From contig JANQFL010000103.1 in NCBI GenBank assembly GCA_028277845.1, positions 17,758 to 81,757 on the forward strand: a stretch of 64,000 nucleotides of DNA, read 5' to 3'. A program made the translations under genes and the position numbers. Position 1 is the stretch's first letter. Every line of letters starts with the position of its first letter. Positions 33,543 to 43,789 of this stretch are shown one piece after another. The notes beneath the pieces were generated by a model. It did not search any database and was not told where the DNA came from. It was given only the letters and a program-made list of their open reading frames with translations. Source of the DNA: Sneathiellales bacterium (GTDB lineage Bacteria > Pseudomonadota > Alphaproteobacteria > JANQFL01).

Positions 33543-34139
33543 TCAGCTCTCCACTTTGGTTGTGCGCGGCAGGCAGGCGAGCCGGCCGCCGGCCACCAGA
33601 ATGAAATCGAGGCCCAGGGGGAACCGCGCATGGTTCGCGCCGACCAGGTCCCAGAAGGCCGGCGAAACACCGGTGACATCCAGGCGGTGCTCGCTTTCGA
33701 TGCCCGGTCCGGTCAGCCGCCGGCCGTGTCCTTCGGTCAAGGCCGCCACCTGAACGATGAGCGTCGCCGAGCGGTCGGGATATTCGGGAGTGCCGGCGGA
33801 AAAGTCCCGGGCCAGGGATGCGCCGTCCATACCGGATATGATGGCGAAGGCGGCGGTGCCGGGATCGTCCGTCATCGGACAACCGGTGTGAAAGGAGAAA
33901 AACCCGGCCGCCGCGTCGGTGATGATGTCCGGCGCGATCCACACCGGCGTCGCCAGGTCGAACAGTGTCAGCCCGGCGGCCGCCGTGGCGGGCGCCAGGG
34001 GGGGCGGCGCCGTTTCGAGGCGGTCGACCTGCGATATCCGTCCCGGCTGGGCGAAGGCGGACAGGATGGCCCGGTAGACGTGCTGGGAATCGAGGACGGG
34101 ATCGGCCAATCCGGCCGCCGGCGCCGTAGATGCCATCAT
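33543..34139 (-). CDS. phnH: C-P lyase core complex subunit PhnH
   Basis: 198 residues. PhnH is a structural subunit of the PhnGHIJ core, binding PhnI. Seen: SQHVYRAILSAFAQPGRI at about residues 17-34, which is the family start, ALTLLD-like LTLFDLATPVWI, and FILVAGGRLACLPRTT near the end, as in E. coli (ending ...LPRTT). Start at 34139 or 34136 (two ATGs). It begins 2 bp after the phnG stop. Confidence 0.93.
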   Translation of the reverse strand: MMASTAPAAGLADPVLDSQHVYRAILSAFAQPGRISQVDRLETAPPPLAPATAAAGLTLFDLATPVWIAPDIITDAAAGFFSFHTGCPMTDDPGTAAFAIISGMDGASLARDFSAGTPEYPDRSATLIVQVAALTEGHGRRLTGPGIESEHRLDVTGVSPAFWDLVGANHARFPLGLDFILVAGGRLACLPRTTKVES

Positions 34140-34141
34140 GC

Positions 34142-34636
34142 TCAGCGCCCCCGTTCCATGGTGAAGAATTCGACCTTGGTTGCCGCCGCCTTTGCCGCCT
34201 GCGCGGCGCGCGCGCGTTGCCGGGTCTGCCGCAGGGCGGGCAATACGGATTGGCGCAGAGCGGGCCCCAGCCCGTTGTCCTGAAACACGGCGTCGAACAG
34301 CGCCACCAGTTCGGCATGGCGGCGACTGCGGCCGGCGACGGTGGCCGTGCCTTTGATACTCTCGCCACTCACGCTGTCCGCGATGCCCACGGTGCAACGG
34401 GTGATCGTCATTTCACCCAGATTGAAGGCGGCGCCGGACCCGCCGGTCCGCCCCCTGACCAAGGCGAGACCGGTTTCGGGCCGGCGCAGAAACGTGTGAA
34501 CGGGCGGTGACGGCTGATCGTTCCACAGGATTTCCAGCTGATCCGAATCGGACTGGGCCAACACGGCCAGCCATTCGCGCCGGCTGAAAGCCTGAGAGCC
34601 GCCGTCTTCATGCTTACGATCCGAGGAGGAGGACAT
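34142..34636 (-). CDS. phnG: C-P lyase core complex subunit PhnG
   Basis: 164 residues from the ATG at 34636 (169 from a GTG at 34651). PhnG pairs with PhnI in the core complex. Seen: RREWLAVLAQS near the N-terminus, FLRRPETGLALVRGRTGGSGAAFNLGEMTITRC split by the usual Gly-rich turn, and HAELVALFDAV, all family features. First gene of the nine-gene minus operon. Neither start has a good ribosome site; the ATG is favoured because the GTG would abut the palindromic site at 34653-34662. Confidence 0.93.
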   Translation of the reverse strand: MSSSSDRKHEDGGSQAFSRREWLAVLAQSDSDQLEILWNDQPSPPVHTFLRRPETGLALVRGRTGGSGAAFNLGEMTITRCTVGIADSVSGESIKGTATVAGRSRRHAELVALFDAVFQDNGLGPALRQSVLPALRQTRQRARAAQAAKAAATKVEFFTMERGR

Positions 34637-34648
34637 CGACAGTTTACT

Positions 34649-34662
34649 CACTTGTCTAGACA
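34649..34662. promoter_or_regulatory. Candidate PhnF operator between phnG and phnF
   Basis: TGTCTAGACA (34653-34662) is a perfect 10-bp palindrome, part of CACTTGTCTAG (34649-34659) which recurs before phnC2 at 24651. GntR/HutC-family repressors, including PhnF, bind short dyads of this type in their own divergent promoter regions. Placement between phnG and phnF fits an operator that blocks the phnG transcript. Confidence 0.5.
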
Positions 34663-34702
34663 GATTTCATCTCAAGTCCTACACTCCTATGGTTTCCGTC
34701 GC

Positions 34703-34731
34703 TTGACAGCCATGTGAACATTTTATGACGC
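34703..34731 (-). promoter_or_regulatory. PHO-box-like sites directed toward phnG
   Basis: On the minus strand, GCGTCAT (34731-34725), TGTTCAC (34720-34714) and CTGTCAA (34709-34703) stand 11 bp apart with 4-bp spacers. Two match the CTGTCAT consensus well (five and six of seven) and the middle one poorly. They precede the phnG operon and overlap the phnF start codon. PhoB control is plausible by analogy with the stronger array before phnC2. Confidence 0.4.
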
Positions 34732-35456
34732 GCACCATCGACCGGCAGGCCTTGCTACCCCTGTGGCAGCAAATCCGCGATGTCCTGGCCGACGAAATCC
34801 GCACCGGCGTTCTGGGCGCGGACGGTAAGCTGCCGTCGGCTGGCCGCCTGGCGGAACGCTTCGGCGTCAACCGCCATACGGTGCGGCAGGCGTTGATGGC
34901 GCTGGAGGAATCCGGCCTCACCCAGACCCGGCAGGGGGCGGGCAGTTATGTGGTCGGCCGCGTCGTCGACTACCCCATCTCGCGCCACACACGGTTTTCG
35001 GAAATCGTGCTGAAACAGGGCATGGAACCGTCCGGGGAAGTGCTGCGGGATACGGAGAAAACCGCCAGCAAGGAAGTCGCCGACGCTCTCGCCGTCAAAC
35101 ACAACGCGCGTGTCATCATGATTGAACGCACGTGCCGGGCCGACGGTCTGCTCATCGGCATCACCCGGCACCACTTCCCGGCCACCCGGTTTCGCAAATT
35201 GGGCCGTATCGTCCGGGAGACGTTCAGCATCTCCGACGCCTATCGGCGAGTCGGTATCAAAAACTATTACCGCAGCGCGACCACGGTCTCGTCACGCCTG
35301 CCGACATCGCGCGAGGCCCGGCTTCTCGGCCAGCCGGCCTCCCATCCGGTACTCGTCTCGAAGGCCGTCAATATCGATGAGGACGGACGGCCGATCGAAT
35401 ACGGTGTCACGCTGTTTTTGTCAGACCGGGTTTGCCTGCGATTTGGCGGACTGTAA
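34725..35456 (+). CDS. phnF: PhnF, GntR/HutC-family regulator of phosphonate genes
   Basis: 243 residues. N-terminal GntR winged helix (PLWQQIRDVLADEIRTGVL, RFGVNRHTVRQALMALEE) and a C-terminal UTRA/chorismate-lyase-like ligand domain (RHTRFSEIVLKQGMEPSGEVL, VIMIERTCRADGLLIGITRHHFPA split in the fold, and IEYGVTLFLSDRVCL near the end). Such PhnF proteins usually repress the C-P lyase operon; here it is divergent from phnG with a palindromic site between them. A soluble DNA-binding protein; ligand not determinable from sequence. Confidence 0.9.
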   Translation: MTRTIDRQALLPLWQQIRDVLADEIRTGVLGADGKLPSAGRLAERFGVNRHTVRQALMALEESGLTQTRQGAGSYVVGRVVDYPISRHTRFSEIVLKQGMEPSGEVLRDTEKTASKEVADALAVKHNARVIMIERTCRADGLLIGITRHHFPATRFRKLGRIVRETFSISDAYRRVGIKNYYRSATTVSSRLPTSREARLLGQPASHPVLVSKAVNIDEDGRPIEYGVTLFLSDRVCLRFGGL

Positions 35457-35670
35457 AAGTCGTTTGAGAGCAAGCACCCTACGGATTTCGCCGCATGCGA
35501 ATCAGGCCCGTACCCTGTGTGGACCGTCTGGCGCCCACGAAGCCGGATCGCCCCGCGGACGATCGATGTTCCATGAAATACGGAATGTCCGAGTTGGGTC
35601 GAACCCGCCCCCAACCCTTTCCGACCGGAGAAACCGTAAACCGTCTCGCCGGAACGAACTCTAGGAAAAA

Positions 35671-35759
<89 letters not shown>

Positions 35760-35916
35760 ACGGGGCCCGGCGGCGGGCCGCCGGGAAGGCCCGGAACCTA
35801 CCCCAAGGCGCTTTTTGGGGCAAGACCCGCGTATCTCAAGAAATTTGCCGAGGAAAAGGTTAACGCCGAGCCGCCACCGAGCTGGAAAACGCCCTTAAAA
35901 CGGCCTCGGAAAGCCG

Positions 35917-35944
35917 TTGACAGGCGGGCCGCGGCGGTTATATT
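35917..35944 (+). promoter_or_regulatory. Sigma-70-type promoter of rplU-rpmA
   Basis: TTGACA (35917-35922), a 16-bp spacer, and TATATT (35939-35944) precede the rplU start by 66 bp. Both hexamers are close to consensus, fitting a strongly expressed ribosomal protein operon. The GC-rich spacer is typical of this genome. Confidence 0.7.
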
Positions 35945-36009
35945 CCCGTCCTTCGGATCGCAGCGGCGCGAAAGGTTCGCGGCCGCTCCATTTTCTTTGG
36001 AAGAATATC

Positions 36010-36600
36010 ATGTACGCAGTCATCAGGACGGGTGGCAAACAGCAGAAGGTCGCCGCGGGTGAGGTCATCAAGGTCGAGAAGCTCGATGGCGAAGCCGGAT
36101 CGACGGTCACCCTGGACGACGTGCTGGCCATCGGCGACGACAAGGGCCTGACCGTGGGATCCCCCACCGTCGACGGCGCGTCGGTCACCGCCGAAGTGCT
36201 GGAGCAGACCCGTGGCGCCAAGATCATCGTGTTCAAGAAGAAGCGCCGCAAGAACTACCGCCGCAAGAAGGGCCACCGCCAGCACGTGACCGTGCTGCGG
36301 GTCACCGACATTTCCGGCCCGGGCGCCAAGAAGGCCGCGGCGAAGAAGGCGCCGGCGAAGGCCAAGGCCGACGACGCGGCGGAAGAGAAGAAGCCGGCGG
36401 CCAAGAAGGCCCCCGCCAAGAAGACCGAGGCGAAGACCGAAGCCAAGACCGAGGCGAAAGCGCCGGCCGCCAAGAAGGCCCCGGCGAAGAAGGCCCCCGC
36501 CAAGAAGACCGAAACGGCGGCGGCCAAGAAGCCTGCGGCGAAGAAAGCCCCCGCTAAGAAAGCACCGGCCAAGAAGGCCGCGGACAAGTCCGAGGAGTAA
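36010..36600 (+). CDS. rplU: 50S ribosomal protein L21 with long Lys/Ala/Pro-rich C-terminal tail
   Basis: 196 residues. The first ~100 are a normal L21: [18 protein letters not shown], the LLI-type VLAIGD segment, and the RNA-binding [16 protein letters not shown] before TVLRVTDI. From about residue 106 to the end runs a low-complexity tail of [12 protein letters not shown] repeats with a few acidic residues, like histone-H1-type or HU-tail sequences. Bacterial L21 is usually ~103 residues; tails occur in some alphaproteobacteria but this one nearly doubles the protein. Followed after 3 bp by rpmA. Confidence 0.95.
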   Translation: MYAVIRTGGKQQKVAAGEVIKVEKLDGEAGSTVTLDDVLAIGDDKGLTVGSPTVDGASVTAEVLEQTRGAKIIVFKKKRRKNYRRKKGHRQHVTVLRVTDISGPGAKKAAAKKAPAKAKADDAAEEKKPAAKKAPAKKTEAKTEAKTEAKAPAAKKAPAKKAPAKKTETAAAKKPAAKKAPAKKAPAKKAADKSEE

Positions 36601-36603
36601 GCA

Positions 36604-36861
36604 ATGGCACATAAAAAGGCAGGTGGTAGCTCCCGCAACGGCCGCGACAGCGCGGGCCGGCGCCTGGGCGTGAAGAAATTCGGCGGCGAAGCCGTCATTC
36701 CCGGCAACATCATCGTGCGCCAGCGCGGCACCAAGTGGCACCCGGGCGAAAATGTCGGCCTGGGCAAGGACCACACCATCTTCGCGCTGGTCGAAGGCAA
36801 GGTGAAGTTTCTGCGTGGACGGAACAATCGTTCGATCGTTTCGGTGGAGCCGTCGCGCTGA
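36604..36861 (+). CDS. rpmA: 50S ribosomal protein L27
   Basis: 85 residues: [20 protein letters not shown], then [22 protein letters not shown] and a C-terminal [15 protein letters not shown]. This is a complete L27, whose N-terminal tail reaches the peptidyl transferase centre. No Firmicute-type cleaved leader. Second gene of the rplU operon, followed by a strong terminator. Confidence 0.97.
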   Translation: MAHKKAGGSSRNGRDSAGRRLGVKKFGGEAVIPGNIIVRQRGTKWHPGENVGLGKDHTIFALVEGKVKFLRGRNNRSIVSVEPSR

Positions 36862-36887
36862 CGTGATCCCCTATCCATGTTCGGATC

Positions 36888-36918
36888 AAGGGGAATGGCC
36901 CGCCATTCCCCTTTTTTT
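36888..36918 (+). terminator. Rho-independent terminator after rpmA
   Basis: Perfect 9-bp stem GGGGAATGG / CCATTCCCC with a CCCG loop, followed by seven T. It ends the rplU-rpmA transcript before obgE. Confidence 0.92.
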
Positions 36919-36926
36919 GTGTCTAA

Positions 36927-39139
<2,213 letters not shown>

Positions 39140-39159
39140 CAAGGCCAAGGAGAGGTGTC

Positions 39160-40443
39160 ATGAGTACACATGAACATGCGTCCGAGCAGTCGCTGGAAAC
39201 CGTGATGGAGGAGCTGGGCAAGGCCGCCCGGGCCGCCATGGAAGCCCTGGCGCTGGCCGCGCCGGATGCCAAGATCGCCGCCCTCAAGGCCGCCGCCGCC
39301 GCCATGCGCGCCGACAAGGACGCCATCCTCGCGGCCAATGAAAAGGACATGGAGGTCGGCCGCCAGCGTAACCTGTCGGGCCCCATGCTGGATCGGCTGC
39401 AGCTCACCGAGGACCGCATCGAGGCCATGGCTCGTGGTGTTGAGGACGTCGCCGACCTGAACGATCCCATCGGTGAAGTCCTGGGCGAATGGGACCGCCC
39501 GAACGGCCTGCGCATCAGCCGCGTGCGGGTGCCGCTCGGCGTCATCGGCGTTATTTACGAATCACGGCCCAACGTCACCGCCGACGCTGGCGCGCTGTGC
39601 CTCAAGGCCGGCAATGCCGCCATCCTGCGCGGCGGGTCGGAGAGCTTCCATTCCAGCCGCGCCATCCACACGTGCCTGGCCCATGGCCTGCGCATGGCCG
39701 GCCTGCCGGAAACGGCGATCCAGTTGATCCCCACCACCGACCGGGCCGCCGTCGGCATGCTGCTGTCCATGCCCGAGTATGTCGACGTCATCGTGCCCCG
39801 GGGCGGCCGGTCGCTGATCGAACGGGTGCAGAGCGAGAGCCGGGTGCCGGTGTTCGCCCACCTGGAAGGCCTGTGCCACATCTACGTGCACGAAAAGGCC
39901 GACGCCGAGATGGCCAAGTCGATCGCCGTCAACGCCAAGATGCGCCGCACCAGCATCTGCGGCGCCGCCGAGACGCTGCTGGTCGATAGGGCGGTGGCCG
40001 GGAACCAGCTGCCCGGCCTGATCGATGCCCTGATCGACGCCGGCTGCGCCGTGCGCGGCGACGACGCGACGCAGGCCGCCGACAGCCGGGTCACCCCGGC
40101 CGAGGATGTGGACTGGATCACCGAATATCTGGCGCCGGTCATTTCGGTGCGGGTGGTGGACGGTATCGAACAGGCCATGGCGCATATCGACCGCTACGGC
40201 TCGCATCACACCGATTCCATCGTGACCGAGGATCAGGCGGCGGCGGAGCGGTTCCTGCGCACGGTCGACAGCGCCATCGTCATGCACAACGCCTCGACCC
40301 AATACGCCGACGGCGCCGAGTTCGGCATGGGCGCCGAGATCGGCATCTCCACCGGCCGCATGCACGCCCGCGGCCCGGTCGGCGTCGAGCAGCTGACCAC
40401 GTTCAAATACGTTGTACGGGGGTCGGGCCAGACCCGGCCCTGA
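39160..40443 (+). CDS. proA: Gamma-glutamyl phosphate reductase
   Basis: 427 residues, NADPH-dependent reduction of gamma-glutamyl phosphate in proline synthesis. Seen: [30 protein letters not shown], and catalytic Cys in [14 protein letters not shown] (about residue 267). AAGGAGAGG precedes the ATG. It forms an operon with proB, 20 bp apart, and is followed by nadD. Confidence 0.96.
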   Translation: MSTHEHASEQSLETVMEELGKAARAAMEALALAAPDAKIAALKAAAAAMRADKDAILAANEKDMEVGRQRNLSGPMLDRLQLTEDRIEAMARGVEDVADLNDPIGEVLGEWDRPNGLRISRVRVPLGVIGVIYESRPNVTADAGALCLKAGNAAILRGGSESFHSSRAIHTCLAHGLRMAGLPETAIQLIPTTDRAAVGMLLSMPEYVDVIVPRGGRSLIERVQSESRVPVFAHLEGLCHIYVHEKADAEMAKSIAVNAKMRRTSICGAAETLLVDRAVAGNQLPGLIDALIDAGCAVRGDDATQAADSRVTPAEDVDWITEYLAPVISVRVVDGIEQAMAHIDRYGSHHTDSIVTEDQAAAERFLRTVDSAIVMHNASTQYADGAEFGMGAEIGISTGRMHARGPVGVEQLTTFKYVVRGSGQTRP

Positions 40444-40475
40444 CCGACGGCAATGGCGACGGGCACGGATCCGGC

Positions 40476-41108
40476 ATGAGCGGCCTGCGCGTCGGTTTGC
40501 TGGGCGGGTCGTTCAACCCGGCCCATGAAGGCCACCGCCATATCAGCCTGGTGGCGCTGGAACGGCTGGCGCTGGACCAGGTCTGGTGGATGGTGTCGCC
40601 GCAGAACCCGTTGAAGCCGGTCAGCGGCATGGCCGACTTCACGCACCGCGTGCAACAGGCCCGGGACATCGCCCGGCATCCGCGTATCGTCGTCACCGAC
40701 GTGGAAAACCGTCTGGGTACGCGTTTTACCGCCGAAACCGTCAAACGCCTGCAACAACGGCACCCTAGCATGCGATTCGTATGGTTAATGGGGGCCGACA
40801 ATTTGTTACAGATCCCGGAATGGCGGAACTGGCGGACAATCTTCAATGCCCTGCCCATTGCGATTCTCGACCGCGGTCCCTATTCTATTTTCTATCGGGC
40901 CTTGTCCGGTCAGGCAGCCCAGACATTCAAACCTTTCAGGGTTTCTGCCAGCCGGGCCAGCCGATTGGCGGACATGGACGCCCCCGCCTGGGTCTACCTG
41001 CGGGACATGAAACGGCATCCGGCCTCCGCCACGGGTATCCGTGAAGCGGCGCGTTCGCGACAATCGAGCGGGCCGCCTGACATCAACCACGCCGGGACGT
41101 CCTCCTAG
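40476..41108 (+). CDS. nadD: Nicotinate-nucleotide adenylyltransferase
   Basis: 210 residues. Forms deamido-NAD from nicotinate mononucleotide and ATP. Seen: nucleotide-binding GGSFNPAHEGHRHIS (residues 9-23), WWMVSPQNPLKP, and the C-terminal SATGIREAAR, the family's SxTxIR-like motif. Slightly longer than E. coli NadD with a Ser/Gly-rich end. Conserved in the proA-nadD-rsfS-rlmH series. Confidence 0.93.
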   Translation: MSGLRVGLLGGSFNPAHEGHRHISLVALERLALDQVWWMVSPQNPLKPVSGMADFTHRVQQARDIARHPRIVVTDVENRLGTRFTAETVKRLQQRHPSMRFVWLMGADNLLQIPEWRNWRTIFNALPIAILDRGPYSIFYRALSGQAAQTFKPFRVSASRASRLADMDAPAWVYLRDMKRHPASATGIREAARSRQSSGPPDINHAGTSS

Positions 41109-41124
41109 CTGTCCCGGCCCTGAA

Positions 41125-41511
41125 ATGGAGCACGAAACCATAGGAATCCAGAGTAGCCCCGAACGGGCCGCCGCCGAGTTGCTGACGTTGATCCAGCACT
41201 CGCTTGAAGACGACAAAGCGGAAGATGTCGTCACTATCGATCTCGCAAAGAAATCCTCGATCGCCGATTTCATGGTCATCGCCAGCGGCCGTTCACAACG
41301 GCAGGTGGGCGCGATCTCGCAGCATTTGGCCGAACGGGTCAAATCGGGCGGGTACGGACCGGCGCGGCTGGAGGGCACCAACACCTGCGACTGGGTGCTG
41401 GTGGATACGGGCGATGTGATCGTGCATGTCTTCCGACCCGAGGTGCGCAGCTTCTACAACCTCGAAAAACTGTGGTCCGTCGTCATGCCGGAGGAGGCCG
41501 CCGTCGTCTGA
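41125..41511 (+). CDS. rsfS: Ribosome silencing factor RsfS
   Basis: 128 residues of the RsfS/Iojap family: IDLAKKSSIADFMVIASGRSQRQVGAIS, then GTNTCDWVLVDTGDVIVHVFRPEVRSFYNLEKLW. It binds L14 and blocks subunit joining when nutrients are low. The start at 41125 (MEHETIG) is preferred; the open frame to 41041 overlaps nadD and lacks similarity. Confidence 0.94.
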   Translation: MEHETIGIQSSPERAAAELLTLIQHSLEDDKAEDVVTIDLAKKSSIADFMVIASGRSQRQVGAISQHLAERVKSGGYGPARLEGTNTCDWVLVDTGDVIVHVFRPEVRSFYNLEKLWSVVMPEEAAVV

Positions 41512-41601
41512 GCCGACGGCCCCGCCTCCCTACACGGCAGGTAAGACTTTCCGGCGCCACGCACACGCGCCGGCCCTGTCCGTATATCGTATCCATTCCG
41601 G

Positions 41602-42066
41602 ATGAGCACCAAAATCACCATCGCCAGCGTCGGGCGCTGGCGCGACTGTCCCGAGCGCCGGTTGTTCGACGACTATGCGCGCCGCCTCGCCTGGCCGGTC
41701 GTACTGCGTGAAGTGGAGGTCAAGAAGTCCCTGCCCGACGCGGCGCGCATGACCCGGGAAGGCGACCTGTTGCGCCAGGCCGTGGACGGCTGCGACGTGT
41801 GTGTCGCCCTGGACGAACGCGGCAAGGCCCTGACCAGCCGCGATATCGCCAAGCAGTTCGAATCTTGGCAGATGAACGGCCAGGGCGCGGTCGGTTTCCT
41901 GATCGGCGGCGCCGACGGCCTCGACGACGTCACCCGCAACGCCGCCGACGCGCGCTGGTCGCTCGGCGCCATGACTTGGCCACATATGCTGGTCAGAGTG
42001 CTGCTGGCCGAGCAGATCTACCGGGCGTCGAGTATTTTGGCCGGACACCCCTATCATCGGGGTTGA
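41602..42066 (+). CDS. rlmH: 23S rRNA (pseudouridine1915-N3)-methyltransferase
   Basis: 154 residues, SPOUT methyltransferase. Seen: ITIASVGRWRDCPERRLFDDYARRL, VALDERGKALTSRDIA, the SAM-binding knot GFLIGGADGL, and a C-terminal TWPHMLVRVLLAEQIYRA followed by HPYHRG. Normal length and ending. Next to rsfS, as usual. Confidence 0.95.
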   Translation: MSTKITIASVGRWRDCPERRLFDDYARRLAWPVVLREVEVKKSLPDAARMTREGDLLRQAVDGCDVCVALDERGKALTSRDIAKQFESWQMNGQGAVGFLIGGADGLDDVTRNAADARWSLGAMTWPHMLVRVLLAEQIYRASSILAGHPYHRG

Positions 42067-42190
42067 GCCGAGGCGCCGACCGGGCTAGGAAACGGGACCA
42101 AAAGCGTGTCATCCGCGTGTCTCATTCAAATGTTCGTAGACCCGCCGACTAGGTAAACAAAGCGTTAGTAAATCCATGTATAGTGCCGCC

Positions 42191-43789
42191 ATGCCCAACC
42201 CGCGCTCGCCTTCCGACGCCGCCGCCCGTCCGAAACCGGTCGTGCTGTGTATCCTGGACGGCTGGGGGCTGCGCAGCGATCCCACCGACAACGCCATCGC
42301 CCTGGCCGACACACCCCACTGGGACGCCATGATGCGCGATTGCGCCACGGCGCGGATCGCCACGTCGGGCGAGGATGTCGGCCTGACCGCCGGCCAGATG
42401 GGCAATTCGGAAGTGGGCCACATGAACATCGGCGCCGGCCGTATCGTCGTGCAGGACCTGCCGCGGATCGACGCGGCGGTGGCCGACGGATCGCTGGCGC
42501 AAAACGCCGATCTTCTGGCGTTCATCGAAAAGCTGAAAGCCTCGGGCGGCGTCTGTCATTTGATGGGGCTGCTGTCGCCCGGCGGCGTGCACAGCCACCA
42601 GGACCACGTGATCAGCCTGGCGCGTACTATCGCCGGCCACGGCATTGCCGTGCGCGTCCACGCCTTCCTCGACGGCCGCGACACGCCGCCGAGAAGCGCC
42701 GACGGGTTCATGCGGCGGTTCGTCGACGCCCTCGGCAGCGACGGCGACATCCGCGTCGCCACCGTCTGCGGCCGTTACTACGCCATGGACCGGGACAAGC
42801 GCTGGGAGCGGGTATCGCTAGCCTACGACATGCTGACCGCGGCCACGGGCCGGCACGCCGACGATCCGGTGGAGGCCGTCACCGCAGCCTACGCGGCCGA
42901 TGAAAACGACGAATTCGTCCTGCCCACCGTGGTCGGCGACCATACCGGCATGGCCGACGGCGACGGACTGCTGATGGCCAACTTCCGGGCCGACCGGGCG
43001 CGGGAAATTCTGACGGCGCTGGTCGACCCGCACTTCGACGGCTTCAACCGCGCCAAGACGGTCACCTTCGCCGCCCGGGCCGGCATGGTGTCCTACTCGA
43101 CGGCGCTGGACGAATTCCTGCCCGCCCTGTTCCCGCCGATCGCGCTCAGGAACACCATCGGCGAACTGGTGGCCAAGGCCGGCATGACGCAGTTGCGCAT
43201 CGCCGAAACCGAGAAATACGCCCACGTCACGTTCTTCCTGAACGGCGGCGAGGAAAAGGTCTTCGACGGCGAGGACCGCGAGTTGATCCCCTCGCCCAAG
43301 GTGGCGACCTACGACCTGCAGCCGGAAATGTCGGCGCCGGAAGTGACCGACCGGCTGATCGCCGCCATCGGTTCGAACCGGTACGATCTGATCATCGTCA
43401 ATTACGCCAATCCGGACATGGTCGGCCACACCGGCATCATGCCCGCCGCCATCACCGCGGTGCAGACCATCGATACCTGTCTCGGCCGGCTGAACGATGC
43501 CGTCAAGACGGCCGGGGGCGTCATGCTGGTGACGGCCGATCACGGCAATATCGAACAGATGACCGACGACACCGGCGGGAACCCGCACACCGCCCACACG
43601 ACCAATCTGGTGCCCCTGGTCCTGGTCAACGGTGCGCAGGGCGTGTCCTTGCGCGACGGCCGCCTGGCCGACATCGCACCGACCTTGCTGCGGTTCCTCG
43701 GGCTGCCCGTGCCGGACGACATGACCGGCCAGCCGCTGGTGGATGCCGCCGGCGTGAACAGTGGACTGGAGCACCGTGCGTCGGCCTGA
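42191..43789 (+). CDS. gpmI: 2,3-bisphosphoglycerate-independent phosphoglycerate mutase
   Basis: 532 residues (537 if started at the ATG at 42176). Manganese-dependent alkaline-phosphatase-fold enzyme interconverting 3- and 2-phosphoglycerate. Seen: LCILDGWGLR, catalytic Ser in GQMGNSEVGHMNIGAG, LLSPGGVHSH, HAFLDGRDTPP, NFRADRARE and TADHGNIEQM with metal-binding Asp and His. Neither possible start has a clear ribosome site. It overlaps the EnvC-like gene by 14 bp. Confidence 0.95.
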   Translation: MPNPRSPSDAAARPKPVVLCILDGWGLRSDPTDNAIALADTPHWDAMMRDCATARIATSGEDVGLTAGQMGNSEVGHMNIGAGRIVVQDLPRIDAAVADGSLAQNADLLAFIEKLKASGGVCHLMGLLSPGGVHSHQDHVISLARTIAGHGIAVRVHAFLDGRDTPPRSADGFMRRFVDALGSDGDIRVATVCGRYYAMDRDKRWERVSLAYDMLTAATGRHADDPVEAVTAAYAADENDEFVLPTVVGDHTGMADGDGLLMANFRADRAREILTALVDPHFDGFNRAKTVTFAARAGMVSYSTALDEFLPALFPPIALRNTIGELVAKAGMTQLRIAETEKYAHVTFFLNGGEEKVFDGEDRELIPSPKVATYDLQPEMSAPEVTDRLIAAIGSNRYDLIIVNYANPDMVGHTGIMPAAITAVQTIDTCLGRLNDAVKTAGGVMLVTADHGNIEQMTDDTGGNPHTAHTTNLVPLVLVNGAQGVSLRDGRLADIAPTLLRFLGLPVPDDMTGQPLVDAAGVNSGLEHRASA

